From contig NZ_FPAA01000015.1 of the NCBI RefSeq assembly GCF_900116235.1, forward strand, positions 1 through 64,000: a stretch of 64,000 bases of DNA, given 5' to 3'. The notes below the pieces were generated by a model. It saw only the letters and a list, made by a program, of their open reading frames with translations. It did no database searches and was not told the origin of the DNA. Below are positions 7,824-15,192 of this stretch, piece after piece (position 1 is the first letter of the stretch; each line of letters begins with the position of its first letter). The stretch comes from Marininema halotolerans. Its GTDB lineage: Bacteria > Bacillota > Bacilli > Thermoactinomycetales > DSM-45169. A program made the translations under genes and the position numbers.

Positions 7824-8501
7824 TTGAAAAAACAATCATTTAAGAAAGGGATCCTAGTTGCGGTCCCCATAGCGGTTGGTTACATTCCAATAGCTCTAAC
7901 ATTTGGATTAATTGCTCAACAATCAGGGGTTTCACTTCTGCATACCGTATTAATGTCTGGACTGGTGTTTGCAGGAGCTAGTCAATTTATGGCGATTAAT
8001 ATGATGATGTCTGGATCAGGAGGTCTTGAAATTGTTTTAGCCAGTTTTATTTTGAACTTTAGACATTTTGTCATGAGTATTTCTCTTCAAGATAAATTAT
8101 CTAGTATATCAAAATTAAATAAAATATTACTAACATCCGGGATAACTGATGAAACATTTGCTGTCGCTTCATTACATGAGGAAAAATCAGATCGCTTTTT
8201 TTTCTCAGGTCTTTTCCTCACCTCATATATATCATGGATCATTGGTACTATTCTCGGTGGAGTACTATCTAATGTAATTCCAGCGGATATTAGTGAGAGT
8301 ATGTCAATTTCTCTTTACGCTATGTTTATCGGGTTGCTTATTCCTGCAGTTCGAAAATCATGGAAGTATTTTGTAGTATCGGGTTTTGGTCTGGGTTTAA
8401 ATACTCTTATTAGCTTGTTTTTGAGTACTGGCTGGTCAATTGTTTTGGCGACACTAGGGGGCGCATTGTTGGGTATCCTTTTTACTAGGAGGAAATCATG
8501 A
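7824..8501 (+). CDS. azlC: AzlC-family amino acid exporter, large subunit
   Basis: AzlC and AzlD form an inner-membrane exporter linked to branched-chain amino acids and their analogues. The 226-residue chain starts KKQSFKKGILVAVPIAVGYI and contains the family's early membrane hairpin with GASQFMAI, NFRHFVMS and a TDE-F motif (GITDETFAVASLH). Six or seven membrane segments can be counted. I chose TTG 7824 because it falls where AzlC proteins normally begin and has AGAAGG seven bases upstream. The longer frame from 7680 would add 48 residues of unrelated sequence. The stop overlaps the azlD start by four bases, so translation is probably coupled. It is cargo of the gerE element. Confidence 0.88.
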   Translation: MKKQSFKKGILVAVPIAVGYIPIALTFGLIAQQSGVSLLHTVLMSGLVFAGASQFMAINMMMSGSGGLEIVLASFILNFRHFVMSISLQDKLSSISKLNKILLTSGITDETFAVASLHEEKSDRFFFSGLFLTSYISWIIGTILGGVLSNVIPADISESMSISLYAMFIGLLIPAVRKSWKYFVVSGFGLGLNTLISLFLSTGWSIVLATLGGALLGILFTRRKS

Positions 8502-8809
8502 CAAACCATATAGCTTTTATTATCTTAGGGATGTCTTTGGTAACTTTGATTCCACGATGGTTACCTGTCTGGCTTGTCGATCGTTTTACTCCACCCTCGT
8601 GGGTTAGAGACTGGCTAAATAATATTCCGTATGCAGCCTTAGGAGCTTTAATATTTCCAGGAATATTATCAGTGGAAAAAGAAGAGCCGCTAATTGGATT
8701 TATGGGTGGAATTGTGGCAGTAGGATTAGCCTATTTCCGCTTTCATATTATTATTGTCGTTTTAGGTGCTATATTAACGGTTTTCATGCTTAAATATTTA
8801 TTATTTTAA
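8498..8809 (+). CDS. azlD: AzlD-family exporter, small subunit
   Basis: A 103-residue membrane protein with about four helices. It contains the AzlD signature of a TLIPRWLP motif in the first helix and a NNIPYAALGAL segment in the second. Its ATG overlaps the TGA of azlC (ATGA). The length is typical for the family. It probably stabilises AzlC and completes the exporter. Confidence 0.9.
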   Translation: MTNHIAFIILGMSLVTLIPRWLPVWLVDRFTPPSWVRDWLNNIPYAALGALIFPGILSVEKEEPLIGFMGGIVAVGLAYFRFHIIIVVLGAILTVFMLKYLLF

Positions 8810-8966
8810 CCCAGACAGAAGTATGTTAGTGTGCATTTCTACGTTAATCATTGAAATATTTTTTTCCTACAATATATAACTACAAATGAAATAATTAATC
8901 GCGTATTATGGAGTTGTAAATTTTCGGTGACGAACAATGAGATCTAGAGAGAATGGAGATTATTTT

Positions 8967-9470
8967 ATGAGAGATATTATAAAAGAAGTGATCGAATTAG
9001 AGAGGGATATTCACAGACTGCATGAGCAGATGTACGCTTTCTCACTCATTAGAGAGGATGGAAGTGAGGAGGAATATGCAAAAATTGAAGGAGAAGCTGA
9101 AGCTAATTATGAACAAATCTTCGCTTATCATCAAAGGGTAAGAGAGATAGGTAAACAACTTACACTGGAGGAAATGGTTGAACTGATTTTAAATCATTCC
9201 TTTCAATTGGATTACTATCCAACGCTTGACGCGGATCAATCCTTTCAGCGTGGTGTTCTTAATTATTGCTTGAAAGCAGACGGTTTTTATGAACTTTTTA
9301 CCCAAAAAGAACATACGACACCTGAAGAGGTCTCAGGGAAGATTGAAAAAGTTTATCATTCCTCCATGCTGAAAGTATTTAATATAAATCCGAAGAGAGG
9401 AAACTTCTATAAAAATTGGTTTGGTCCCGAATATCATTTAGTCATTCAATATCGTCCCACTCTTTCGTAA
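8967..9470 (+). CDS. Unknown 167-residue acidic protein
   Basis: Starts at ATG 8967 behind GGAG, nine bases away. An earlier in-frame ATG at 8937 has no ribosome binding site. The first 75 residues are Glu-rich and helical, probably coiled coil. The second half has aromatic residues and ends in a W-F-G-P-E-Y-H motif. It is likely soluble and cytosolic. No family is recognised. Codon use is AT-rich like the rest of the element. Confidence 0.6.
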   Translation: MRDIIKEVIELERDIHRLHEQMYAFSLIREDGSEEEYAKIEGEAEANYEQIFAYHQRVREIGKQLTLEEMVELILNHSFQLDYYPTLDADQSFQRGVLNYCLKADGFYELFTQKEHTTPEEVSGKIEKVYHSSMLKVFNINPKRGNFYKNWFGPEYHLVIQYRPTLS

Positions 9471-9550
9471 ATGCGTTGTGCCAAAATAATAAAAGCCATT
9501 CAATCAAGCTAAGTGATTGGTATTATTCCCTCAAGGTAGACAGTGTAAAA

Positions 9551-9575
9551 AAGCCATTATGATATATGATGGCTT
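9551..9575 (-). terminator. Terminator of the CHRD gene
   Basis: AAGCCAT pairs with ATGGCTT. On the minus strand the stem is followed by a run of T residues. It lies about 70 bases downstream of the CHRD stop. Confidence 0.55.
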
Positions 9576-9643
9576 AAATACTGAATTACCGAGTGTCTTT
9601 TTGTGTTCTATCAAGAAGTAATTTCTACTAGTCTTGTTATGAT

Positions 9644-10057
9644 TTATTGACTAATCGAACTACGTACTTGCCCCCGTATTACACCATTGGGAAATCGTTC
9701 ATTGTGTGCATTCGTATAAATGTTGCCTTGGCGTATTTGATTGACCAATTCGGCAATTGTTGAATTTTCAAGGGGCCCAGTCAGGTCAGTACTCCGAATG
9801 GTACCTGTGATGATACCTAAGGGGGTGCTAATTCCTGAAGTTGTGGTATTAAAAAGAATTGCCACAATGGGTCCATTAATCCCTCGAGGTGCAAGGTGAA
9901 GGTGAGCACGTGTGAGCTTGTTAATGTTCGATAGCCTGAGTTTATACCGAAGGAGAGTCTGGTTTTGATTCACCCTTAAATGGAGAACTCCAGAAGCTCG
10001 GGTTTGAACAGGAGGAACTTCCTCTTTGCCCACTAAAATAGAGATAAACCTACTCAT
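9644..10057 (-). CDS. CHRD-domain protein
   Basis: A 137-residue protein that is almost entirely one CHRD domain, a beta-sandwich first defined in chordin and also found in bacterial surface proteins. Visible family marks are EEVPPVQT near the start, RAHLHLAPRGINGPIVAILF in the middle, and TNAHNERFPNGVIRGQV at the end. There is no signal peptide, which is unusual for a surface protein but is known for small CHRD proteins of spore formers. The ATG is preceded by GAGGTGATG. It stands as a single minus-strand gene in the element. A spore-surface role is conceivable given the location in gerE, but is not shown. Confidence 0.85.
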   Translation of the reverse strand: MSRFISILVGKEEVPPVQTRASGVLHLRVNQNQTLLRYKLRLSNINKLTRAHLHLAPRGINGPIVAILFNTTTSGISTPLGIITGTIRSTDLTGPLENSTIAELVNQIRQGNIYTNAHNERFPNGVIRGQVRSSISQ

Positions 10058-10488
10058 TAATCATCACCTCGTGTTGCCATACTATTCTAGGATTCTTTCT
10101 TTTGAAACGGCACATATTTAGGGCTTGCAAAACCTCGTAAAATAAAGTATCTTTCCCCGTGAGAGTGCTCTTTTTGATTGTTTGTTTTGCGATTGGTGTT
10201 TCAAAACAACTGCACGAAGAAACTTCTTTTTTCTCCTGAAATTCGGCTAATCGACAGCCCTGATAAAGCTCGATATGATATGATCCTGAAGTATGAGGAT
10301 ATGTCCGCGACAGTGCTATAGTCCCCTGTTCTGCTCCATTCCGTTTTATAAGCCTGGCCAGATTCCAGGGGACCCTTTCTGAGCGATGGCAAGGGTCAAA
10401 GTTAGTAAAGGTTAAATAGTTAAATACTGACTGTCCTTTCTGGTTGAATCTAACTGATATAATATTGGGTTACTATTTAAGAGGATAT
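10058..10488. other. Gene-poor region of the element
   Basis: No convincing gene. Bases 10259-10281 match 7388-7410 at 21 of 23 positions (CTGATAAAG then GATATGATATG). On the minus strand both encode similar short peptides (YHIKLYQ and YHIELYQ), so both may be scraps of one decayed gene. Confidence 0.35.
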
Positions 10489-10526
10489 AAAAAGCACCTC
10501 AAGGATTAATCCTTGAGGTGCTTTTT
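10489..10526. terminator. Perfect 19 bp palindromic terminator
   Basis: AAAAAGCACCTCAAGGATT with its exact complement forms a long hairpin that overlaps the last codons of the minus-strand gene at 10506-10796. A and T tracts flank it on both sides, so it can act in both directions. Confidence 0.85.
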
Positions 10527-10796
10527 CACTAGATCCTTTTCGTTTGTGGCATATATGATCAACAAACGTTCCCAAAATAGTCCCCACTTTATCTCTTTGG
10601 ATATATAAAGGGCTTCATGTCGGTTGGCATCAATCCAACCGAACATATTCAATTTGGAATACGGATTCGTCCATTCGGGATCTGTTTCGTAGGCTCGAAT
10701 TAAAAAGGGACGTATCTCCTCTAAAAGTTCCCCTGGATCGGTGGCACGGGAACGCTCCCACTTATTCCGTAGCACTCTCATTTCAAAAGTATGCAA
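10506..10796 (-). CDS. Unknown 96-residue protein
   Basis: I set the start at TTG 10796 because GAGGAGGG lies six bases upstream. The frame is open further to a GTG at 10907, but that has no ribosome binding site. The protein is charged and tryptophan-rich with no membrane segment: W-E-R-S-R early, then a WGLFWERLL helix near the end. No known family is recognised. The stop is embedded in the palindromic terminator, so the gene and its terminator have been kept together. Confidence 0.55.
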   Translation of the reverse strand: MHTFEMRVLRNKWERSRATDPGELLEEIRPFLIRAYETDPEWTNPYSKLNMFGWIDANRHEALYISKEIKWGLFWERLLIIYATNEKDLVKKHLKD

Positions 10797-11074
10797 GGGT
10801 TTCCCTCCTCTTAAATCTGTTATACTAGTGTCTTTGTAAGACGCTAACCATTGAACGTTTATTGTTTCGCAAAAGACTTTATTATTTTTTTTTTGAAAAT
10901 TGACCACAAAAAATCGATTAATTACGAATAATATATTAGACGGGGTAAAAATATGAGACCGATTTCTGTGGTTGCTGAAATGATCTTTGCTGATTTAATT
11001 AATGCTCTATGCATTCCCGAGCTGACGCTCCCCAAGATCGAAGAAGAATTGTAGTATCTATAATGGAGGGAACT

Positions 11075-11509
11075 ATGCTTACATTTAAAGAGTTGATTAT
11101 TAATACAGATTTCGCGAAGGTATGGGAAAAGTTTATTATACATTATCCAGATTTTAAGGATAAAAAGGTAAATTTTAATTCGTTTTATAAAAAATTGAAA
11201 TTCACTCCACCTTCAGCTAACAGAACTAACATGTACATTTACATCAATGTATATCAAGAGGATACTGATGGGCAGACAATATGGACCCAAAAATTCACTG
11301 AAGATGATGATTCACTTCATTTTGATGTTTGTGGTATGGATGACGAATGGACTGGATACTCTCTTGCAGCAAGCAAATTTCATGAGTGGCTAGGGTATTA
11401 CATAGACGAAGAATCATTAAACACTATGACAAACGACAGTTTTGTTGCTCATTGTCTTTATGAAATGACATTTTATTATGGAGATGATGATACAAAGTCT
11501 TTGGAATAG
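11075..11509 (+). CDS. Unknown 144-residue acidic protein
   Basis: Starts MLTFKELI at ATG 11075, behind GGAGGGAACT. It is acidic and rich in Asp, Tyr and Trp, with motifs FAKVWEKF and DEWTGYSLAASKFHEWLGYY. The look is that of small, widely scattered proteins of unknown function that often sit in mobile or toxin-immunity regions. I cannot name the family with confidence. It is soluble by sequence. Confidence 0.6.
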   Translation: MLTFKELIINTDFAKVWEKFIIHYPDFKDKKVNFNSFYKKLKFTPPSANRTNMYIYINVYQEDTDGQTIWTQKFTEDDDSLHFDVCGMDDEWTGYSLAASKFHEWLGYYIDEESLNTMTNDSFVAHCLYEMTFYYGDDDTKSLE

Positions 11510-11594
11510 GGGAATCGATTTTGCAGAGCGTTCGAGGCCAACAGGTTTGAGGCAACTAACCAATAAAAGAAAAAATTTGTGAGGTTGGGTAAAT

Positions 11595-11768
11595 ATGTAC
11601 TCTGCAATGGCATATATTATAGGGATAATCTCTATCATAATAGGAATATCTAATTCAATTAAGTGGGTCAATAAGAGGAATTGGTTGAGGCTTGTAATTT
11701 CAATTTTAACGACACTCTTTATTACTTTCCTCATGATATTAAAAATTCTCCTTGCAATTATATCATGA
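11595..11768 (+). CDS. 57-residue membrane peptide
   Basis: Starts at ATG 11595 with GAGGTTGGG upstream. It has two hydrophobic segments (residues 4-20 and 32-56) separated by a basic loop (KWVNKRNWLR). It is followed 46 bases later by a strong terminator. Its size and make-up resemble small prophage membrane peptides, including type I toxins, but no antisense antitoxin promoter was recognised. Confidence 0.55.
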   Translation: MYSAMAYIIGIISIIIGISNSIKWVNKRNWLRLVISILTTLFITFLMILKILLAIIS

Positions 11769-11813
11769 GCTTGCTCTTGGGAATCCCCAATGTAGTACTC
11801 GAAACTCATCTAA

Positions 11814-11850
11814 AAAAGAGGCTCCGTGCAGTTAACACGGGGCCTCTTTT
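11814..11850 (+). terminator. Intrinsic terminator
   Basis: AAAAGAGGCTCCGTG pairs with CACGGGGCCTCTTTT around a seven-base loop and ends in T-rich DNA. It ends the 11075-11768 unit. Confidence 0.85.
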
Positions 11851-12013
11851 GTTTAGTCATCTAGCGAGAATTTCATATTATAAATACCTTTGTCATCAGA
11901 GTTATCCCTGATAGCTGTTAAAGTAAACAATTGGATTTTGCTATTCTTCGCCAGTTGAATAATTGGTCGCACCACGTGATAGTCCATGCATTAGCTGTCT
12001 ATGTAGCGTATCA

Positions 12014-12210
12014 GGCATACAGAAAGAAGTAACCCGATCCCCTGGCAAAGGCGTGCGGGTTACTTCTCGCAAGCTGTGGCCCTTTGTTTACGGTAGCTAC
12101 CACGGGGCGGTAGGGGTGCCACCCTGCCGCCTTTACTATTTCTATCCAGAGGATATCATGGATATGCTTGGCCCTCAAGATCATTCGGAGCATTGAATGA
12201 TCTATTTTTG
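12014..12210 (+). ncRNA. Candidate structured noncoding RNA
   Basis: This stretch is clearly more GC-rich than the rest of the element and holds a series of stems. AGAAGTAACCCG at 12025-12036 pairs perfectly with 12056-12067. GGCGGTAGGG at about 12105-12130 pairs with CCCTGCCGCC. GATCATTC at 12179-12186 pairs with GAATGATC at 12195-12202, followed by TATTTTTG, an intrinsic terminator. A loose promoter (TTGAAT, 16 bases, TGATAG) lies near 11955-11982. Reading frames across it on either strand show no family resemblance. I propose a structured RNA ending at 12210, directly before the small gene and recombinase. It could instead be a mobile palindromic repeat. Confidence 0.4.
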
Positions 12211-12265
12211 TTGAATTAGGGTTGTTTAACTGTCCTACCGACATAGGTCTAGGACTGAGGTGGTT

Positions 12266-12421
12266 ATGATGGATAAGAGAGAAAAGCGGAATTTTAAATT
12301 ACGTATTGTTCGTGAAACATTTGGTTCGAAAGAAATTAAACAGGCATTTCGAGAAGCTCTCGAACCTTATTTTAAATCAGATGAAGATAAAGATAAGAAC
12401 TCTAAAACTGCCGCCCAATAA
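12266..12421 (+). CDS. 51-residue basic protein next to recombinase, possible directionality factor
   Basis: The frame starts at ATG 12266 (a second ATG follows directly), behind GAGGTGG. It begins MMDKREKRNFKLRIVRETFG and ends with a run of Asp and Lys followed by NSKTAAQ. It is highly charged, probably helical and small. The gene lies 36 bases before the recombinase, in the same direction. In SPbeta the excision factor SprB is a protein of similar size, and serine-integrase directionality factors are generally small and unrelated in sequence. Position and size therefore make this a candidate, nothing more. A terminator hairpin separates it from the recombinase. Confidence 0.6.
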   Translation: MMDKREKRNFKLRIVRETFGSKEIKQAFREALEPYFKSDEDKDKNSKTAAQ

Positions 12422-12436
12422 ACGGGCGGTTTTGTT
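12405..12436 (+). terminator. Terminator between the small gene and the recombinase
   Basis: CCGCCC at 12411-12416 pairs with GGGCGG at 12424-12429, followed by TTTTGTTAT. It overlaps the stop of the 51-residue gene. The recombinase would then depend on read-through or on its own promoter. Confidence 0.65.
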
Positions 12437-12457
12437 ATATATAGGAGGAAAATCGAT

Positions 12458-13927
12458 ATGAGTGCTGAATATGCCGTCTATGTACGTGTATCAACCGATA
12501 AAGAAGAGCAAATATCATCCGTGGAGAATCAAATTGATATTTGTAGAAATTGGCTAGAACGGAATGGGTACGAGTGGGATGAGAATCAAGTGTTTAAAGA
12601 TGAAGGGATAAGTGGGACATTATTCACAGACCGACCCTCGATCCAATTGATTCTCAGAAAAGCAAAGGCAAAAGAGATCAGTATGGTTGTGTTTAAATCC
12701 ATCAGTCGTTTAGCGAGAGATTTAAAGGATTCATTAGAAATCAGAGAAGTATTTATTGCTCATAATGTGCGTATTATCTCAGTTGAAGAGGGATATGATT
12801 CCCACAAAGCAGGAAAAAATGATATGGCTTTTGAACTTTGGTCGTTATTTTCAGCTCAGTATAGTCGTACGCTGTCTTCCGGTATTTCTGCAGCACTCGC
12901 TGCAAAAGTAAGGCGAGGAGAACATATAGGAAAAACTCCCTATGGATATGATAAGGTGAATGGATTTCTTCAAATGAATGAAGAGGAGGCGAACGTCGTT
13001 CATAAAATATTCGACTGGTACATCCAAGGGTGGGGATATAAGCGGATTATGAAGGAATTAAATTTCCGCGGTATAAGACCTAAAACCATTAGTAAATGGC
13101 AGATCACTTCCGTTCAACGCATTATTCGAAATCCTATTTATTGTGGGGATTTTATTCTTAATCAGTACACCGTAATAAAATCGAATGGACGTAGAAAGCA
13201 AATAAAAAACCCGCGGGAAAAATGGATTTATTTTAAGGATCACCATCTACCCATTATCCCAAAGGATATATGGAGACAAGCAAATAAAGACTCTGTGAAA
13301 AAACGATCGTTTACGCCTTGGAATGAATTTCGCGGAATAATGAAATGTAAGGTTTGTGGTTCTAATATGATTATTAATCGTTCAGTAAAAAAACGTAGTG
13401 ATGGAAGTAAGGTGAATTGGGATTATCTAAAATGCAGTAAGTATCGACGAGGGGGGGTATATGGATGTATAAATCATGCCCCTATTTTATATGAGGATTT
13501 TCGAGGGATGATTCTAGAAACTCTTCTTAGTAAAGCAGAGTCGCTTACAATCCGCTTAAAGAGTCATGTTCAAAAAAAGAAGGAAGCTGAACGGAGTCAA
13601 CTCATCGCTTCCAAAGAGCAGAATAGTAAGAGAAAAGATAAATTACTTGATTTGTATCTTGATCAACTAATTAATAAAGATGAATTTGAACAGAGGAGAA
13701 GAGAGATTGAAGAAAACATAGTGACGATCGAGGATAAGATTCTTCATTTGGAGAAAAGGGAAGGGATGGCACAAGACATTGAAACCATTCGCGAGGCGTT
13801 TGCACAACTGGAGGATCGAGAGCAAGACCTATATAAGGTCTTTTCGATATTAATCGAGGTGATTCGTATTCACCCAGACAAAGCTATTGAAATTGACTAC
13901 ACATTTGAGGAATCGGTTCATACGTGA
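12458..13927 (+). CDS. Large serine recombinase of the gerE element
   Basis: A 489-residue site-specific recombinase of the large serine type (SpoIVCA/SprA/phiC31 class). The catalytic N-terminal domain begins EYAVYVRVST with the nucleophile Ser12 and Arg10, followed by GISGT and SISRLARD. Next comes the recombinase domain with GKTPYGYDK and IIRNPIYCGD. A zinc ribbon follows with C297, C300, C326 and C337, then a coiled coil around residues 360-450. A perfect AGGAGG site precedes the ATG. The gene ends 22 bases from the right core, so it is almost surely the integrase of the element. It should cut at the 15 bp core in gerE to restore the gene. No sporulation sigma promoter is obvious upstream. 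Confidence 0.96.
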   Translation: MSAEYAVYVRVSTDKEEQISSVENQIDICRNWLERNGYEWDENQVFKDEGISGTLFTDRPSIQLILRKAKAKEISMVVFKSISRLARDLKDSLEIREVFIAHNVRIISVEEGYDSHKAGKNDMAFELWSLFSAQYSRTLSSGISAALAAKVRRGEHIGKTPYGYDKVNGFLQMNEEEANVVHKIFDWYIQGWGYKRIMKELNFRGIRPKTISKWQITSVQRIIRNPIYCGDFILNQYTVIKSNGRRKQIKNPREKWIYFKDHHLPIIPKDIWRQANKDSVKKRSFTPWNEFRGIMKCKVCGSNMIINRSVKKRSDGSKVNWDYLKCSKYRRGGVYGCINHAPILYEDFRGMILETLLSKAESLTIRLKSHVQKKKEAERSQLIASKEQNSKRKDKLLDLYLDQLINKDEFEQRRREIEENIVTIEDKILHLEKREGMAQDIETIREAFAQLEDREQDLYKVFSILIEVIRIHPDKAIEIDYTFEESVHT

Positions 13928-13931
13928 TCGT

Positions 13932-13949
13932 GTTCCTGAAAGGGTATAC
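13932..13949 (+). repeat. Element-side arm of attR, half of attP
   Basis: GTTCCTGAAAGGGTATAC abuts the right core and is an imperfect inverted copy of 5882-5899. It begins within five bases of the recombinase stop codon. Confidence 0.75.
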
Positions 13950-13964
13950 ATTTCAAATGTGATG
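13950..13964 (+). repeat. Right attachment core (attR), 15 bp
   Basis: Second copy of ATTTCAAATGTGATG. It reads in frame with the 3' part of gerE as ISNVM followed by QKLNVKGRSQ. Confidence 0.9.
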
Positions 13965-14036
13965 CAAAAATTGAACGTTAAGGGACGGTCTCAAGCCGTG
14001 GTTGAATTGGTGAGACTAGGAGATCTGAAAATCTGA
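13965..14036 (+). CDS. gerE: gerE 3' part (codons 50-72)
   Basis: These 23 codons plus stop encode QKLNVKGRSQAVVELVRLGD and then LKI. That is the end of the recognition region and the final helix of GerE. There is no start codon or ribosome binding site of its own, so the part is useless until the element is removed. Joined to 5735-5881 it gives a 72-residue protein, against 74 in Bacillus subtilis as I recall. Confidence 0.93.
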   Translation, partial: QKLNVKGRSQAVVELVRLGDLKI

Positions 14037-14051
14037 ATCACCCCTGTGGAT

Positions 14052-14080
14052 ACCCTACCCAATCGAGTAGGGTTTCTTTG
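14052..14080 (+). terminator. gerE terminator
   Basis: ACCCTAC pairs with GTAGGGT, followed by TTCTTTG. It lies 16 bases after the gerE stop. Confidence 0.7.
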
Positions 14081-14179
14081 CGGGGTGATACCTATGTAAC
14101 CCTGAAATATATGAATATTTTATTTGTATTGCATTATTTATATTGCGGTATTATTCTATTCCCAGAGGAGAGTGAGCGG

Positions 14180-15130
14180 ATGAATAGAAAACTCTGGGGA
14201 TTTTCATTGTTTTTGGTTATTTTTATCGGGGTTATCTGGATGTGGAATGGTTCTACAGATGCTCAAGAAGAAAAGTCTGCCTTTTCGCCAAAGTCATCCG
14301 AACAAAAACAAGCCCCCTCTCAACCGATTGAGAAAAAACGGGGACAAGCTTCTAGTAAACCAGTGGAACAACCGGAGGAGAAGCCTAAAAAAACTCCACC
14401 AGAGAAAAAGGAAACACAGGAACCGGCAAAAGATAAACAACAGCCATCCGACAAGGCAGATTCTCCGGATGATCCCGATCAGGTGGATCATTCCAATGAC
14501 CGATCAGCGTCAACACCGAGAGTGGTTTATCAGGGGCCATCTACTTCGAAGCAAGTGGCAATTACCTTTGATGATGGACCTGACGGGAAATATACGCCGC
14601 AAATCTTGGATATTCTTCAACAAAAACAAGTGGCAGCTACTTTTTTTGTAATCGGTCAAGAAGTGCGTAAACATCCAGCGGTGGCGAAACGGATCGTTAA
14701 TGAGAATCATATCATTGCCAATCATACCTGGGATCATTCCTACCTACCTAAGCTCTCCGAGTCCAGAATTATTGGGGAGTTAAACCGAAATTACCGAGAA
14801 GTTTATAAAACCACGGGAAAGAAAATGTCCTTGATGCGTCCTCCTTATGGTGCAACTAAAGGGATTGAAAAAAACCTTTATCAACAGGGATATCAAATAA
14901 TTAATTGGGACATTGATTCCCGGGATTGGACGATGCCATCGCCTGTAACCATTCAGCAAAAAGTATTTGCCCACGTAAAATCAGGGAGTATTATCCTGCT
15001 TCATTCTGGGGGAGGGGATCGTTCTCGAACGGTTCGTGCGTTACCAGGACTTATCGATAAATTAAGAAATCAGGGCTATCAATTTACGACAGTGGATCGA
15101 TTGATTGGGGTTTCTCCCTATCGCGAGTGA
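14180..15130 (+). CDS. Secreted polysaccharide deacetylase (CE4, NodB domain)
   Basis: A 316-residue exported enzyme that probably removes acetyl groups from peptidoglycan or another glycan. A signal anchor (residues 4-21) is followed by a long low-complexity linker rich in K, P, E, Q and D. The NodB domain then starts at QVAITFDDGPD, the motif with the catalytic Asp and a metal Asp. Next come NHTWDHSYL with the metal histidines, RPPYGA, NWDIDSRDW and LLHSGGG. All five CE4 motifs are present. ATG 14180 follows GAGGAGAG. An earlier in-frame GTG at 14078 overlaps the gerE terminator region and is unlikely. It lies directly downstream of gerE, though the terminator separates them. Confidence 0.92.
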   Translation: MNRKLWGFSLFLVIFIGVIWMWNGSTDAQEEKSAFSPKSSEQKQAPSQPIEKKRGQASSKPVEQPEEKPKKTPPEKKETQEPAKDKQQPSDKADSPDDPDQVDHSNDRSASTPRVVYQGPSTSKQVAITFDDGPDGKYTPQILDILQQKQVAATFFVIGQEVRKHPAVAKRIVNENHIIANHTWDHSYLPKLSESRIIGELNRNYREVYKTTGKKMSLMRPPYGATKGIEKNLYQQGYQIINWDIDSRDWTMPSPVTIQQKVFAHVKSGSIILLHSGGGDRSRTVRALPGLIDKLRNQGYQFTTVDRLIGVSPYRE

Positions 15131-15149
15131 TCTCATACTTAATTATTGA

Positions 15150-15192
15150 AAGAAAGAAACGGCTGGGTGTTTTACCCAGCCGTTTCTTTCTT
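15150..15192. terminator. Perfect 19 bp bidirectional terminator
   Basis: AAGAAAGAAACGGCTGGGT with its exact complement and a five-base loop lies between convergent genes and overlaps the end of the minus-strand gene. Confidence 0.9.

Larger units (their letters stand above)
5867..13949. mobile_element. 8.08 kb gerE intervening element (serine-recombinase element)
   Basis: The DNA between the two copies of ATTTCAAATGTGATG (5867-5881 and 13950-13964) is absent from a normal gerE. Deleting 8083 bp joins ISNVM to QKLNVKGRSQ in frame and restores a 72-residue GerE. The recombinase gene at 12458-13927 ends 22 bases before the right core, as expected for an integrase next to its attachment site. 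The body is visibly more AT-rich than the flanks and holds no phage structural, replication or lysis genes that I can see. It carries an AzlCD exporter, a CHRD protein, small membrane proteins and unknowns. It is best read as a skin-like or decayed prophage element whose excision could be tied to sporulation. Timing of excision is inference. Confidence 0.92.

Noticed and set aside
7388-10281. 23-base near repeat (7388-7410 and 10259-10281) as a mobile repeat
   Set aside because: Only two short copies, no ends or structure. It is better explained as scraps of one decayed gene and noted as such.
11963-12244. Open frames of about 77 codons on both strands over 11963-12244
   Set aside because: They cross several strong hairpins and a terminator and show no homology or ribosome binding sites. 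A noncoding element fits better.
12210-12266. Sigma-E or sigma-K promoter before the small gene and recombinase (CATAGGTCTA)
   Set aside because: The spacing within the -10 is one base off and no -35 lies at the right distance. Sporulation control of the recombinase is therefore not shown.
5851-13990. GACCGTCC and GGACGGTC as symmetrical arms of gerE attB
   Set aside because: The two arms are 8 and 18 bases from the core, so they are not symmetrical about it. They may be chance in coding sequence.
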